NCBI GenBank assembly: GCA_963805445.1
Contig: CAWDUI010000001.1
Coordinates: 124,001 to 188,000, forward strand
DNA from: JAENVT01 sp963805445
GTDB taxonomy: Bacteria; Actinomycetota; Acidimicrobiia; Acidimicrobiales; Ilumatobacteraceae
Direction of reading: 5' to 3'
Length of the DNA stretch: 64,000 nucleotides
Of this stretch, positions 56,103-64,000 are shown one piece after another. The position numbers and the translations under genes were made by a program. The notes under the pieces were generated by a model. That model had not been told where the DNA came from and did no database searches. It saw nothing but the letters and a program-made list of their open reading frames with translations. Within the stretch, counting starts at the first letter, position 1; every line of letters starts with the position of its first letter.

Positions 56103-56507
56103 ATGCCTCGAGATGGGCTCGTCGTCGCCTCGATCGCCTTCGTCGTCGGCTCAATCTTGCTGCTGACCGGGGCACTCGATGGCAACCGGGCGGCGGTGAA
56201 CATCGACGCAGCGTCGGCCGCGACCACGGGTGTTCCGACACCGACCACCACTTCGGCCAACCGAGTGACGATCGACTATCTCACCGCGCTGCGGGCCTTC
56301 TCCACCTGCGCGGAGCAGTCGTCCGAGTCGGCGGCAGCGGCTGCCTGCGGCACGCTGCCTCCTCAGCCCGACGACCCACAGCTCAACGCGTATCTCTCGT
56401 CGGTACTCGATTGGAACAAGTGTGCCGCCCCGCGGTTGCGGCACGGTGGCATGACCTACGCCGTCGATGCGTGCGGGCCCCAACCGGTCTCGCCCCTCGG
56501 CGGGTGA
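56103..56507 (+). CDS. Small single-pass membrane protein with four cysteines, unknown
   Basis: 134 residues from MPRDGLVVASIAFVVGSILL, preceded by GAGGGTCC. The N-terminal helix anchors a short Ala/Thr-rich extracytoplasmic part with Cys residues in FSTCAEQ, AAACGTL, DWNKCAAP and VDACGPQ, possibly forming two disulfides. No known family is recognised. It is tightly placed between the His-rich protein (49 bases) and the protease gene (65 bases). Confidence 0.55.
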   Translation: MPRDGLVVASIAFVVGSILLLTGALDGNRAAVNIDAASAATTGVPTPTTTSANRVTIDYLTALRAFSTCAEQSSESAAAAACGTLPPQPDDPQLNAYLSSVLDWNKCAAPRLRHGGMTYAVDACGPQPVSPLGG

Positions 56508-56572
56508 CCGCGCCGGCCGACATCGCGCCGGATCGACGTCCGGCGAGGGTCGATGAACAAGGATCTGATGCC

Positions 56573-57376
56573 ATGACCCACGTCGGCCAGAAGCGCCGCA
56601 CTCCGACGTGGCAGCGCTGGTTCATGGTCGTGGCTCTTGTCGGGTTCGTTGCCGTCGGGGTCCTCTGCGGGCGGGCCGTCTTCGACGACGGCGATGCCGG
56701 CGCAGTTCACCACCTTCCCGCGCCCGACCGCAGTCCCTTGGAGAAGGCCATCGCCCTGGCGACCGCGGCAACGGTGAAGATTCAAGGCTCTGCGTGCGGG
56801 CTCGCCACAGCCGGCTCCGGTGTCGTCGTCGGCGAGGGACTGGTGATGACCGCGGCGCACGTCGTCGCCGGAGCAACGCAGACCCGGGTCGTCGACAGGC
56901 GCGGCCAACGCCCGGCCGACGTGATCGTGTTCGACCCGCTTGCCGACCTCGCCGTGCTCTTCGTCGCCGACCTCGCCGACGAGCCGTTGAACGTCAAGAC
57001 CAAGTCGTCCGATCGGGGTACCGCCGCGGCTGTCCTCGGGTATCCGCATGCGGGCGACCTCTCTGTGCAGATCGGTGTCGTGCTCGGCCGCTCGCGCGCC
57101 CAACAGCACGACATCTATGGTCGCGAAGTCATCGAGCGGCAGGTGCTCGAGCTTCAAGCAGCGGTGGAGGCGGGCTCGTCGGGCGGGGCGGTGGTCGACG
57201 CCACGGGATCCCTGATCGGCATCGTCTTCGGGCAGTCGGAAGACGACCCGCAGCTCGGCTACGCGGTGACTGCTCAGACCATCGCAGTCGCACTCCGCGA
57301 GGGAGTACGTGCATCGCAACAAGGTTCGATCGCGGTCTCGACGGAGGATTGCCTGCCGGCGACTGCAACGTCGTGA
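56573..57376 (+). CDS. Membrane-anchored trypsin-like serine protease
   Basis: 267 residues. AAGGA lies upstream of the ATG at 56,573. After a basic start (MTHVGQKRRTPTWQRWFMVV) there is one membrane helix (LVGFVAVGVLCGRAVF). The catalytic triad is His in MTAAHVVAGA, Asp in FDPLADLAVLFV and Ser in EAGSSGGAVVDATG. It is related to the lipoprotein protease at 39.2 kb. It is the last gene of the cluster and could process the giant or oxidase proteins outside the cell. It is convergent with the histidine kinase gene, with three bases between stops. Confidence 0.85.
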   Translation: MTHVGQKRRTPTWQRWFMVVALVGFVAVGVLCGRAVFDDGDAGAVHHLPAPDRSPLEKAIALATAATVKIQGSACGLATAGSGVVVGEGLVMTAAHVVAGATQTRVVDRRGQRPADVIVFDPLADLAVLFVADLADEPLNVKTKSSDRGTAAAVLGYPHAGDLSVQIGVVLGRSRAQQHDIYGREVIERQVLELQAAVEAGSSGGAVVDATGSLIGIVFGQSEDDPQLGYAVTAQTIAVALREGVRASQQGSIAVSTEDCLPATATS

Positions 57377-57379
57377 CTG

Positions 57380-58504
57380 CTACCCGAGCGGAGGCCCGCT
57401 TGCTGCGCACGGCACGGTGCCCGGACGGTCCAAGGACGACCGATCCTTCGAAACGGACGGCGGGCACGGAATGGTGATACTGACCGTCGTCCCACGACCG
57501 GGCGTCGTGCGCATGGTCGCCTCGCCACCGTGGGACGCAGCGACGGCGCGGACGATGGCCAGACCGAGCCCCGTGCCGCCAGCGGCTTGGGCGGCGCGGC
57601 GCGGGCCGCGCGCGAAGGGTTCGAACAGCCTCTCGGTGTCGATCGCCTCGACGCCGGGCCCATCATCGGTGACCGACAACACGACCATGCCGTCCACGAT
57701 CTGGCTGCCCACGGTGATGGCGCCACCAGGCGCCGTTGCCGCCACGGCGTTGTCGATCAGGGCGTCGATGGCTTCGGTGAGTGACTCTCGCTCGGCGCGG
57801 ATCGTCAGGCCAGGGCAGTTGGGCTCACCCGACCATTGCCGAGGTGCCGCCGGCCGCCATCGCTCGACCGTGGAGCGGATCAGGGCATCGACTTCGACCT
57901 GCTGTTGATGTTGAGGGTTGAGCTGATTGGCGACGGACAGCTTGAGGATCCGGTCGGTGGCCTTCGTCAGCCGCTCGAGCTCGTCGAGGATCACGGCGAC
58001 ATCGGCACGGGTACTGGGGTCGGTCGCGTCCTGGAGCACCAGTTGAGCGTGCCCGCGAGCGACGGTGATCGGAGTGCGCAGGCCATGCGAGGCGTTGGCG
58101 AAGAATGCCCGCTGGTTCTCGTTGATGCGGTGCTCGGTGACAGCCGCATCGTGTTCGGCGGCGAGCGCGTGCCGATGTCGACGAGCCAGGTATACCAGGC
58201 CGACGAAGGCAACGAGGTCCAGTGGGAGCTCGACGAGCCCTTCCAGCCCCTCGTTGCCCTTGCGGACATCTTGGACCTCGATGATCGTCGCCAATCCGGT
58301 GACGAAGCCCACCAACACCCACGACTGCAAGCGTGGCGACGGAGCGCGCAGGGCGACCATCGCCAGGCCGATCCACACGCAGTGGAAGACCACCAGCTCC
58401 GTGCTCGGGTAGCGCCACAGGGTGACCGAGACGGCGACGAGCACGGCGAGCGTCGCAGCTGTCGCCCCCCAGGGGTACCTACGCCGGGATTCGGTAGCCG
58501 ACAC
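57380..58504 (-). CDS. Membrane sensor histidine kinase with altered H-box
   Basis: 374 residues. Four membrane helices (about residues 13-30, 36-53, 60-76 and 92-107) leave no extracellular sensor domain. The dimerisation box reads FFANASHGLRTPITVARGHA: His140 is present, but the following Glu, present in almost all such kinases, is Gly141. The ATPase part has the N-box DALIDNAVAATA, DDGPGV and GGTGLGLAIV, so ATP binding looks intact. The gene overlaps the response regulator end by 26 bases and is read after it. It faces the copper-oxidase cluster tail to tail. Confidence 0.85.
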   Translation of the reverse strand: MSATESRRRYPWGATAATLAVLVAVSVTLWRYPSTELVVFHCVWIGLAMVALRAPSPRLQSWVLVGFVTGLATIIEVQDVRKGNEGLEGLVELPLDLVAFVGLVYLARRHRHALAAEHDAAVTEHRINENQRAFFANASHGLRTPITVARGHAQLVLQDATDPSTRADVAVILDELERLTKATDRILKLSVANQLNPQHQQQVEVDALIRSTVERWRPAAPRQWSGEPNCPGLTIRAERESLTEAIDALIDNAVAATAPGGAITVGSQIVDGMVVLSVTDDGPGVEAIDTERLFEPFARGPRRAAQAAGGTGLGLAIVRAVAASHGGEATMRTTPGRGTTVSITIPCPPSVSKDRSSLDRPGTVPCAASGPPLG

Positions 58505-59135
58505 CGCGCACCGTCTCGATGGTCTCCGGCCCCAGCTTGTGGCGCACGCGGCGGATGGTCACATCGACGAGGTTGCTGCCCGGGTCGAACCACAGTCCCC
58601 AGACGTCGGCGAGCAACTCCTCGCGGCTGCAGGCCTTGCCCATGTGCTCTTTGAGGTGGTGCACCAGTCGATATTCGCGATCTGTGAGCCGTACCGGCCC
58701 GTCGCCCATGTCGACGCTCCGCGCATGCACATCGACCCGCATGCCATCGGCAGTCGCTCGCTGGTGAGCGACGCCCGCGTCGCGGACCCGCGCTCCGACC
58801 CGGGCGATCAGTTCGTGGAGATCGAACGGTTTGGTCACGTAATCGGCAGCGCCGAGCTCGAGAAGCCGGACGCGGTCGCTGATGTCGCATCGCGCCGTCA
58901 GGATCAGCACCTGCCGATCGGGGAATTCGGCGACCAGCTCGGTCAGCACCGCCTCGCCCGACAGCGACGGAAGGTTCAGGTCCAAGATGATCAGCGTGTA
59001 GATGCCGGTGCGGGCCATGGTGAGGCCGGCTCGGCCGTCGTCGCACACATCGACGCCGTACCCGACGGCGCGCAACCCACGGTCGACGAAGCTCGCCAGC
59101 CGCGGCTCGTCCTCGATGATCAGGAGACGCGTCAC
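58479..59135 (-). CDS. OmpR-family response regulator
   Basis: 218 residues from a GTG at 59,135 with GGAG nine bases upstream. This length is normal for the family, and longer in-frame starts give no family sequence. The phosphorylated residue is Asp52 in IILDLNLPS, with acidic residues in IIEDEP and Lys102 in YVTKPF. The C-terminal winged helix has RLTDREYRLVHHLKEHMGKA and VDVTIRRVRHKLGPETIETV. Its targets may be the neighbouring secreted-protein cluster and itself. An inverted repeat lies 145 bases upstream. Confidence 0.92.
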   Translation of the reverse strand: MTRLLIIEDEPRLASFVDRGLRAVGYGVDVCDDGRAGLTMARTGIYTLIILDLNLPSLSGEAVLTELVAEFPDRQVLILTARCDISDRVRLLELGAADYVTKPFDLHELIARVGARVRDAGVAHQRATADGMRVDVHARSVDMGDGPVRLTDREYRLVHHLKEHMGKACSREELLADVWGLWFDPGSNLVDVTIRRVRHKLGPETIETVRGVGYRIPA

Positions 59136-59279
59136 ATCAACGTCTCCCTCGGGCTGAATGCTGGGCCCCCACAGCTCTTCCCCGTCCTTTCCGTCCATTG
59201 CCGTGGCCGTCAACCACTCGGACCAGCAAAACTGTATTGCAGATGGTGGGTGTGCGCAATAGGTAAACGCACTGGTAGA

Positions 59280-59293
59280 TGACACTTTTGTCA
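59280..59293. promoter_or_regulatory. Inverted repeat upstream of the two-component genes
   Basis: TGACA-CTTT-TGTCA is a perfect 5+5 inverted repeat in an AT-rich patch 145 bases before the response-regulator start. It lies just after the stop of the upstream oxidoreductase gene. It may be an operator for this gene pair. No protein is assigned. Confidence 0.35.
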
Positions 59294-59321
59294 CACGCCG
59301 AGGCAGCGAGTTGTGGGGCGT

Positions 59322-60164
59322 TCAATCGAGCGCGGCGAGCGCGTTGGCAAGCGGCTCGATACGAGCGACGTGGTAGGGGGCGCGCATCGAGAAGATGACC
59401 AGATCGACACCCGCCTCGCCGTACTCGGCGGCTGTTGCAGCCATCGCAGAGGGGTCGTCGCCTTCCGACCACATCACGTGGACCGATCGCCGTATCTCGG
59501 CCGGGTCGCGCCCGATGGCCGCGCATCGTTCGTCGAGCAGATCGCTCGTCGCCTTCCAGCGCTCCGGGCTCCCCGACCCGGCGAGGTCCCACATGTCGGC
59601 CCACCGGGCCACCGCCGGCAGCGTGCGCTTCGGCCCGCCTCCACCGATTGCGATCGGGATCCGCGACTGCACCGGCTTGGGCTCACAGCGGGCGTTGGTG
59701 AGCTGGTAGTAGGCGCCGGTGAAGTCGGTGTGCTCCTTGGTCAGCAGCGACACGATCACCTCGAGGCCTTCGTCGAACCGATCGAATCGCTCCGTCAGCG
59801 AACCGAGTGGGATCCCGTAGGCGTTGGATTCCGGCTCGAACCATCCGGCGCCGAGGCCGAGGTTGAAGCGACCCCTCGATATGTGGTCGAGGGTTACAGC
59901 TGCGTTGGCGGTGACTGCAGGATGCCGGTAGTGCATGCCGTTGACCATGCACCCGAGCCGCAACCGCTTCGTGGCTTGCGCCATGGCGGCCAGCACCGCC
60001 CAGCTCTCGAGGTGCGTGCCATCGAGCGGGGGAGTGAGCGGGTAGAAGTGGTCCATCGTCCACGCCGACTCGAACACCTCGATGTCGTCGGCGGCCTGCC
60101 ACACCGCCAGAAAGTCGGCCCACGAACCATGCTGCGGGGGAGTCTTGATGCCGTACTCGACCAT
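59322..60164 (-). CDS. Luciferase-like (LLM class) F420-dependent oxidoreductase
   Basis: 280 residues. MVEYGIKTPPQHGSWADFLA, FESAWTMDHFYPLTPP, LRLGCMVNGMHYRHPAVTAN, FNLGLGAGWFEPESNAYGIP and IPIAIGGGGPKRTLPAVARW match the LLM class of F420-dependent enzymes in actinobacteria. It binds F420 or FMN in a TIM barrel. The substrate is unknown. It lies upstream of the response regulator on the same strand, with 186 bases between them, and divergent from the second giant gene. Confidence 0.9.
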   Translation of the reverse strand: MVEYGIKTPPQHGSWADFLAVWQAADDIEVFESAWTMDHFYPLTPPLDGTHLESWAVLAAMAQATKRLRLGCMVNGMHYRHPAVTANAAVTLDHISRGRFNLGLGAGWFEPESNAYGIPLGSLTERFDRFDEGLEVIVSLLTKEHTDFTGAYYQLTNARCEPKPVQSRIPIAIGGGGPKRTLPAVARWADMWDLAGSGSPERWKATSDLLDERCAAIGRDPAEIRRSVHVMWSEGDDPSAMAATAAEYGEAGVDLVIFSMRAPYHVARIEPLANALAALD

Positions 60165-60435
60165 CTCCAGACCGTCAGACGCGCCCGCCGCCAGAGTTGC
60201 ACCCCACCTAACGACAATGTCACTTGGTTGTTAGCGAACGAGTCAGCCCAATCACCACAAAAACTGACCGAAAATGACAGCACTGTTAATCGGCTGACAT
60301 GTTTGAGTAATCCAAATTACTACTAGACGCGGTTATGACATCACCGTGAGAAATGGAATCTTGTCTCGGTCAGAAAATTCTTGTGGCCGTTTATCCCTCG
60401 ACGATTGCCGCCGTCATCATGACTACTTGGTGGGT

Positions 60436-60464
60436 TTGACCAGGGGGAATGTGAACGGTACGGT
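60436..60464 (+). promoter_or_regulatory. Possible promoter for the second giant gene
   Basis: TTGACC (60,436-60,441) and TACGGT (60,459-60,464) are separated by 17 bases. The transcript would have a leader of roughly 265 bases before the ATG at 60,737. Confidence 0.35.
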
Positions 60465-60664
60465 CGCGGTCGACGGTCGCTGATGGAGTGGAATCGCGGG
60501 GAGGTTTCCACCCCCTGGGCCATTTTGCCCATTGCGCGGGACCTAAGCCCAGGACTAGAGTCCCGGTCACTCTCGGTAGCGGACGGCTCCTGAGAGGATT
60601 TGGACGGAAAGGGACGGGCGTGAGGGACGATTGTAATCGCGGTACATCTTTGCCATGCCCCGAT

Positions 60665-60679
60665 CCGACTGTCAGTCGG
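60665..60679. promoter_or_regulatory. Palindrome, possible operator or leader hairpin
   Basis: CCGACTG-T-CAGTCGG is a perfect 7+7 inverted repeat 57 bases before the second giant-gene start. It could bind a dimeric regulator or form an RNA hairpin. Confidence 0.35.
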
Positions 60680-60736
60680 TCGAGTGGCCGGCGCCGGAGC
60701 CTTGGGACGAACCAGGCACGACGAGAGCGGGGATGG

Positions 60737-63700
60737 ATGATGTTGCGAAACTGGCGGAAGATGCTGGGCACCACGGCTGTGGTCCTGGGCATGGTTGTGC
60801 CGATCTTGACCGTTTCAGCTGTACGTGTGCAGGCGGCCAACGGAGCGAGCGATTGCGATCCTCCGGGTCCGGCCGCGATCGCTACGTTGGAGCCGAGCAG
60901 CCTCTGCGTGGAGAGCTCGTCGGATGGACCGTCGACGGATCCATTCGACACCGGCATCCGCAAGGGCGACCGGATCGACGAGTTCAAGTGGCTCGTGAAC
61001 GACGACGACAGCACCGGTGACCCGTCGCTCACCCCCGAGAACGTCGCCAATTGCCTTCCGGGTCGCGCCGCAGTCGACGCTGCCACTGCGGCCGCCAACG
61101 CCGCACTCGCGATCTACGAGACCGCCGGTACCGGTTCGCTCGAGGATTGCTCGTGGCCGTCGGTGCATGCTTCGTCCGGTCATTCCGACGTCATCGCCAG
61201 CGGCGACCAGGGCGACACCGACAGCCTCAACAACCTCCCCGATGGGAAGTATCTGATCTCCGTGACGGCCGCCGGCTACAAGATCGACGGCATCCACTTC
61301 GCGATTGTCGGCGGCGAGGTGGCCTCGCTGAACGAGGAGCCTGGCAAGCCGTTCATCGTTCGCATGAACCCACTCCCGAAGAAGACGCTCACCATTCGCG
61401 TCCACGTCTTCAACGACAACGCTTCGACCAACGGCGAATGGGACGGCCAGACCGAGACGCTGATCACCTGTGATCTCGCCACGCCCGAGCAATTGGCCGC
61501 CAACTGCGGCGGAGTTGCCGATCCGCTGGTCGTCGCCGACCCGTCCACCGACATGAGCGGCTTCACCGTCTCACTGGCCGACGTGCTCGACACGACCACG
61601 ACCGACGTGTTCGGCAACCCGCTGTGCACGCAGTACGAATCCGACGCGAACGGGATCATCCTCAACGACGACGGCTCGCCGAACCCGGTCGTGTTCCCCG
61701 ACGGTGGGATGACTGGTGGACCTCTGGCGGGCACCGAGTCGACCTGCATCTCCGACCACTACGGCGACATCGTGATCCCCAACATGGGCCCGAACCGCTA
61801 CGCCGTAACGGTCATTCCGCCCGATCCGCGCACACACAGCAACGACGTGTGGATGCGCAGCACCACGCTCGAGGGCGGCCACGACTGGGACTCGTGGAAC
61901 ATCGAAGGCGGCAACGGCTACGACACCGAACTGATCGTCGGTGGCGAGCGCACGCCGCCCGTGATCGCCGGCTTCGTCAAGCTCACTCACAACGACAAGG
62001 CCTTTGAAGCAGCAATGCACGGCCCCGGTACGGCGGCGGAGGCGGATTACTACGACGCCTCCGATGGCTTCACCGACGGTGACTACCAGCAACAACCACG
62101 GCACGCTCAGCGGCCACATCGCCATCGGTCGCGCCTACATCGGTTCCGGCGGTGCGCTGCCACTTGCCGGCGTCAACATCGCCAACGCAGCTATGGATAC
62201 GGAGAAGGGCATCGAGGACGGCATCATCGCCATCAGCTGTGTCGCTACTTGTAATGCTCCGCAAGACTCCCTCGTGTGGGCCGGCCGCGCCCGAGTCGAT
62301 GGCACCTTCGACGTCACCGGTCTCGAGACCGGTGACTACACCGTGGCGTTCTGGGACGAGGCGCAGAGCTACATCCTCGCCTTCCTGCAGTACTCCGTGG
62401 TCGGCGACCAGGGGCGTGTTGCCGGCCGTCACAGCCGCTACCGCTTCTTCCGGCGTCCGCACCCTGACCTTTGCGTCCGACCCTGGACTGCTCGTCGGCC
62501 AGCGCTCACGCTGAGCGGCTCCACTGGAGCGCAAAGTCGTTGGAACGGCACGTTCAACGTCACTGCCGTCGCGCCTACAGCACCTGCCAACAGTGTGCGA
62601 GTGACTCGTGTGGGTGGGCAACAACCAAACACGTCACCGGCAACGCTGCCGACGGCTGTACTGATCACCACAGTGGACCCCACGCCAACCGACGTCGGCG
62701 ACATCCTCCTTCCCGGGTGGTTCACCGAGCTGACCGGCTACGTCTTCAACGACCTCAACGGCGACGGCTTCCGTGATCCGGATGAGCCGGGCGTGCCCGA
62801 CTTCGGCATCGGCATCCGCACCCGCGGCAACTCCGTGCAGGACCAGGGCAACAACGCCGCCAACACTGATCCAGAAGGCTTCTACGACCTCAGCCAGGCC
62901 TACCCGTTGGGTCAGTTCCTGATCATCGAGGCGTACAACCCACGCTACAAGAGCACGGGCTACACCTACACGACCGACAACGACCGCAACCCTGATGGCT
63001 CCCGGGTGAGCCACACCATTCCCTCGGCTCAGGTCGACATCGCCTTCCTTCCGGTGATCGGGCTCTCGGGCACGATCGACTGGGGTGTGCAGGCCTACGG
63101 TACGGGCACTGACTACTGGTCGGGCGATACCTCGGTCGAGGCGAAGAACGACGAGAACGGCGGCATCGTCGGCACCGTCATCTACGACACCACCCGCAAC
63201 GAGTTCGATCCCGCACACTCGGCGCAGGAGGACTACCAGCCCGGCGTTCCCAACCTTCCGGTCCAGTTGTGGAAGACCCAGAAGGATGACGCAGGCAACA
63301 TCATCACGACGCCAACCGGGGCAGTAGCTCAGTACGGCATCAGCAAGACGACGGGCGCTGACTGCCCCCGTCCCGATGACCTGCGTGGCACGGATGCGGT
63401 CAGCGATGCCGACCAGGACTGCAAGCCCTTCGACTACTACATCACCGAGAACTGGACCCGCCCGACCGACTGCACCGCGCTCGACGTCAACGGCGACCCG
63501 CTCGAGGGTGAGCTGGCTCTTCCCGACCACCAGGCCAAGGAAGACGTCGACTACTCGCACACGGCCGACGCGCCCGACTGCGTCGAGGCTCCGATGAGCG
63601 GCCTGCAGATCGGTGGCGACGGCTCGGTCGACGGCAACTACGCCCTGACGAGCATGATGAAGCCGGAATCGATCATGGGTGCGCCCGCCGGCGGCACTGC

Positions 63701-64000
63701 GCTCCAAGACTTCTATGGCGACGCGCAGAACAACCCGGACCTCTCCGATGCGTTGCCCAACGGCGACTACGTCGTCGAGGTCGTCAACCCGGTCGACACA
63801 ATCAACTCCAAGCCGATCTCGGACCCGAATGCGGGCGGCTACATCGACGGCACCACGCAGAACCGCCTGTACCGATTCACCGACGAGACATCGATCAACG
63901 TCTTCTCCGGCGACGTGTACGTTCCCCAGGACGGATTCTCGGGACCTCCCGCAGTAGACGGTGACCCCGGGGCACTTCTCGCCGATCCGACATCGCGGAT
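60737..64000 (+). CDS. Second giant secreted protein, paralogue of the one at 42 kb (3' end cut; frame breaks)
   Basis: MMLRNWRKMLGTTAVVLGMV is a signal peptide. ATG at 60,737 or 60,740. The protein shares many segments in the same order with the 42-kb giant: LPDGKYLISVTAAGYKIDG, STTLEGGHDWDSW, IVIPNMGPNRYAVTVIPP, GYVFNDLNGDGFRDPDEPG (SdrD-B-like calcium loop), GIVGTVIYDTTRNEF, YITENWTRPTDC and NVFSGDVYVPQDGF. The frame changes near 62,085 (to NNHGTLSGHIAIGRAYIG), near 62,413 (to PAVTAATASSGVRTLTFASD) and near 62,505 (back, to LTLSGSTGAQSRWNGTFNVT), and then stays open to the window edge. The downstream neighbours, possibly another oxidase set, are outside the window. Confidence 0.8.

Larger units (their letters stand above)
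60165..60736. other. Long AT-richer intergenic region before the second giant gene
   Basis: About 570 bases with no convincing gene. It is clearly AT-richer than the flanks, mainly 60,190-60,420. It holds GTAAT-CCAA-ATTAC (60,307-60,320), a possible promoter at 60,436-60,464, a G/C hairpin near 60,495-60,520 and the palindrome at 60,665-60,679. A long regulated leader is plausible. I matched no known riboswitch. Confidence 0.5.

Overview
The window is high-GC DNA with short intergenic gaps and many start/stop overlaps (ATGA, GTGA) between neighbouring genes. It encodes an F420-type luciferase-like oxidoreductase, a Ku/LigD end-joining pair, a calcium-dodecin-like protein, many secreted proteins and an actinobacterial-style RsbU/RsbW/STAS set. 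This suggests a free-living actinobacterium, most likely an Acidimicrobiia relative. That placement is inference from gene content. I saw no rRNA, tRNA, CRISPR array, insertion sequence or phage gene.

Layout. 1-3.9 kb: 3' truncated molybdopterin oxidoreductase, a secreted collagen-like protein and a cytidylate-kinase-like protein. 4.0-5.3 kb: M23 peptidoglycan hydrolase. 5.4-15.4 kb: one co-directional amino-sugar operon: ROK repressor, ABC binding protein, two permeases, NagZ-type GH3 glycosidase, ABC ATPase, ROK kinase, NagA and NagB. Together these would import GlcNAc-type sugars, release, phosphorylate, deacetylate and deaminate them to fructose-6-phosphate. 15.4-24.6 kb: OsmC, QueA-like, SDR, a DUF2231-Rieske fusion, a TetR remnant, a YjbR protein, the Ku/LigD pair opposite a topoisomerase IB, and a PhoX-like protein. 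24.7-33.4 kb: DUF427 protein, partner-switching regulators, bacterioferritin, extradiol dioxygenase, an acyltransferase-dodecin fusion with a separate dodecin, and a family A DNA polymerase. 33.4-41.4 kb: GH36 alpha-galactosidase, a three-subunit xanthine-dehydrogenase-type molybdenum hydroxylase, a secreted serine protease, and a fatty acid desaturase with its Rieske ferredoxin.

42.0-57.4 kb is the most unusual part. It is a co-directional cluster of a roughly 2,500-residue secreted multidomain protein, a Tat-exported multicopper oxidase, two further cupredoxin-like secreted proteins with altered copper motifs, two small membrane or secreted proteins and a serine protease. A two-component system lies convergent at its end. 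After an F420-type oxidoreductase gene, a second giant protein, clearly paralogous to the first, begins at 60.7 kb and runs off the window. I read the cluster as an extracellular copper-oxidase/surface-matrix system. Its substrate is unknown, and metal oxidation is only a hypothesis.

Caution on quality: at least ten otherwise well-conserved genes are broken by single-base frame changes, often in compensating pairs. Sequencing or assembly error is the simplest explanation. For those genes I give the span of the whole gene and the approximate break points.
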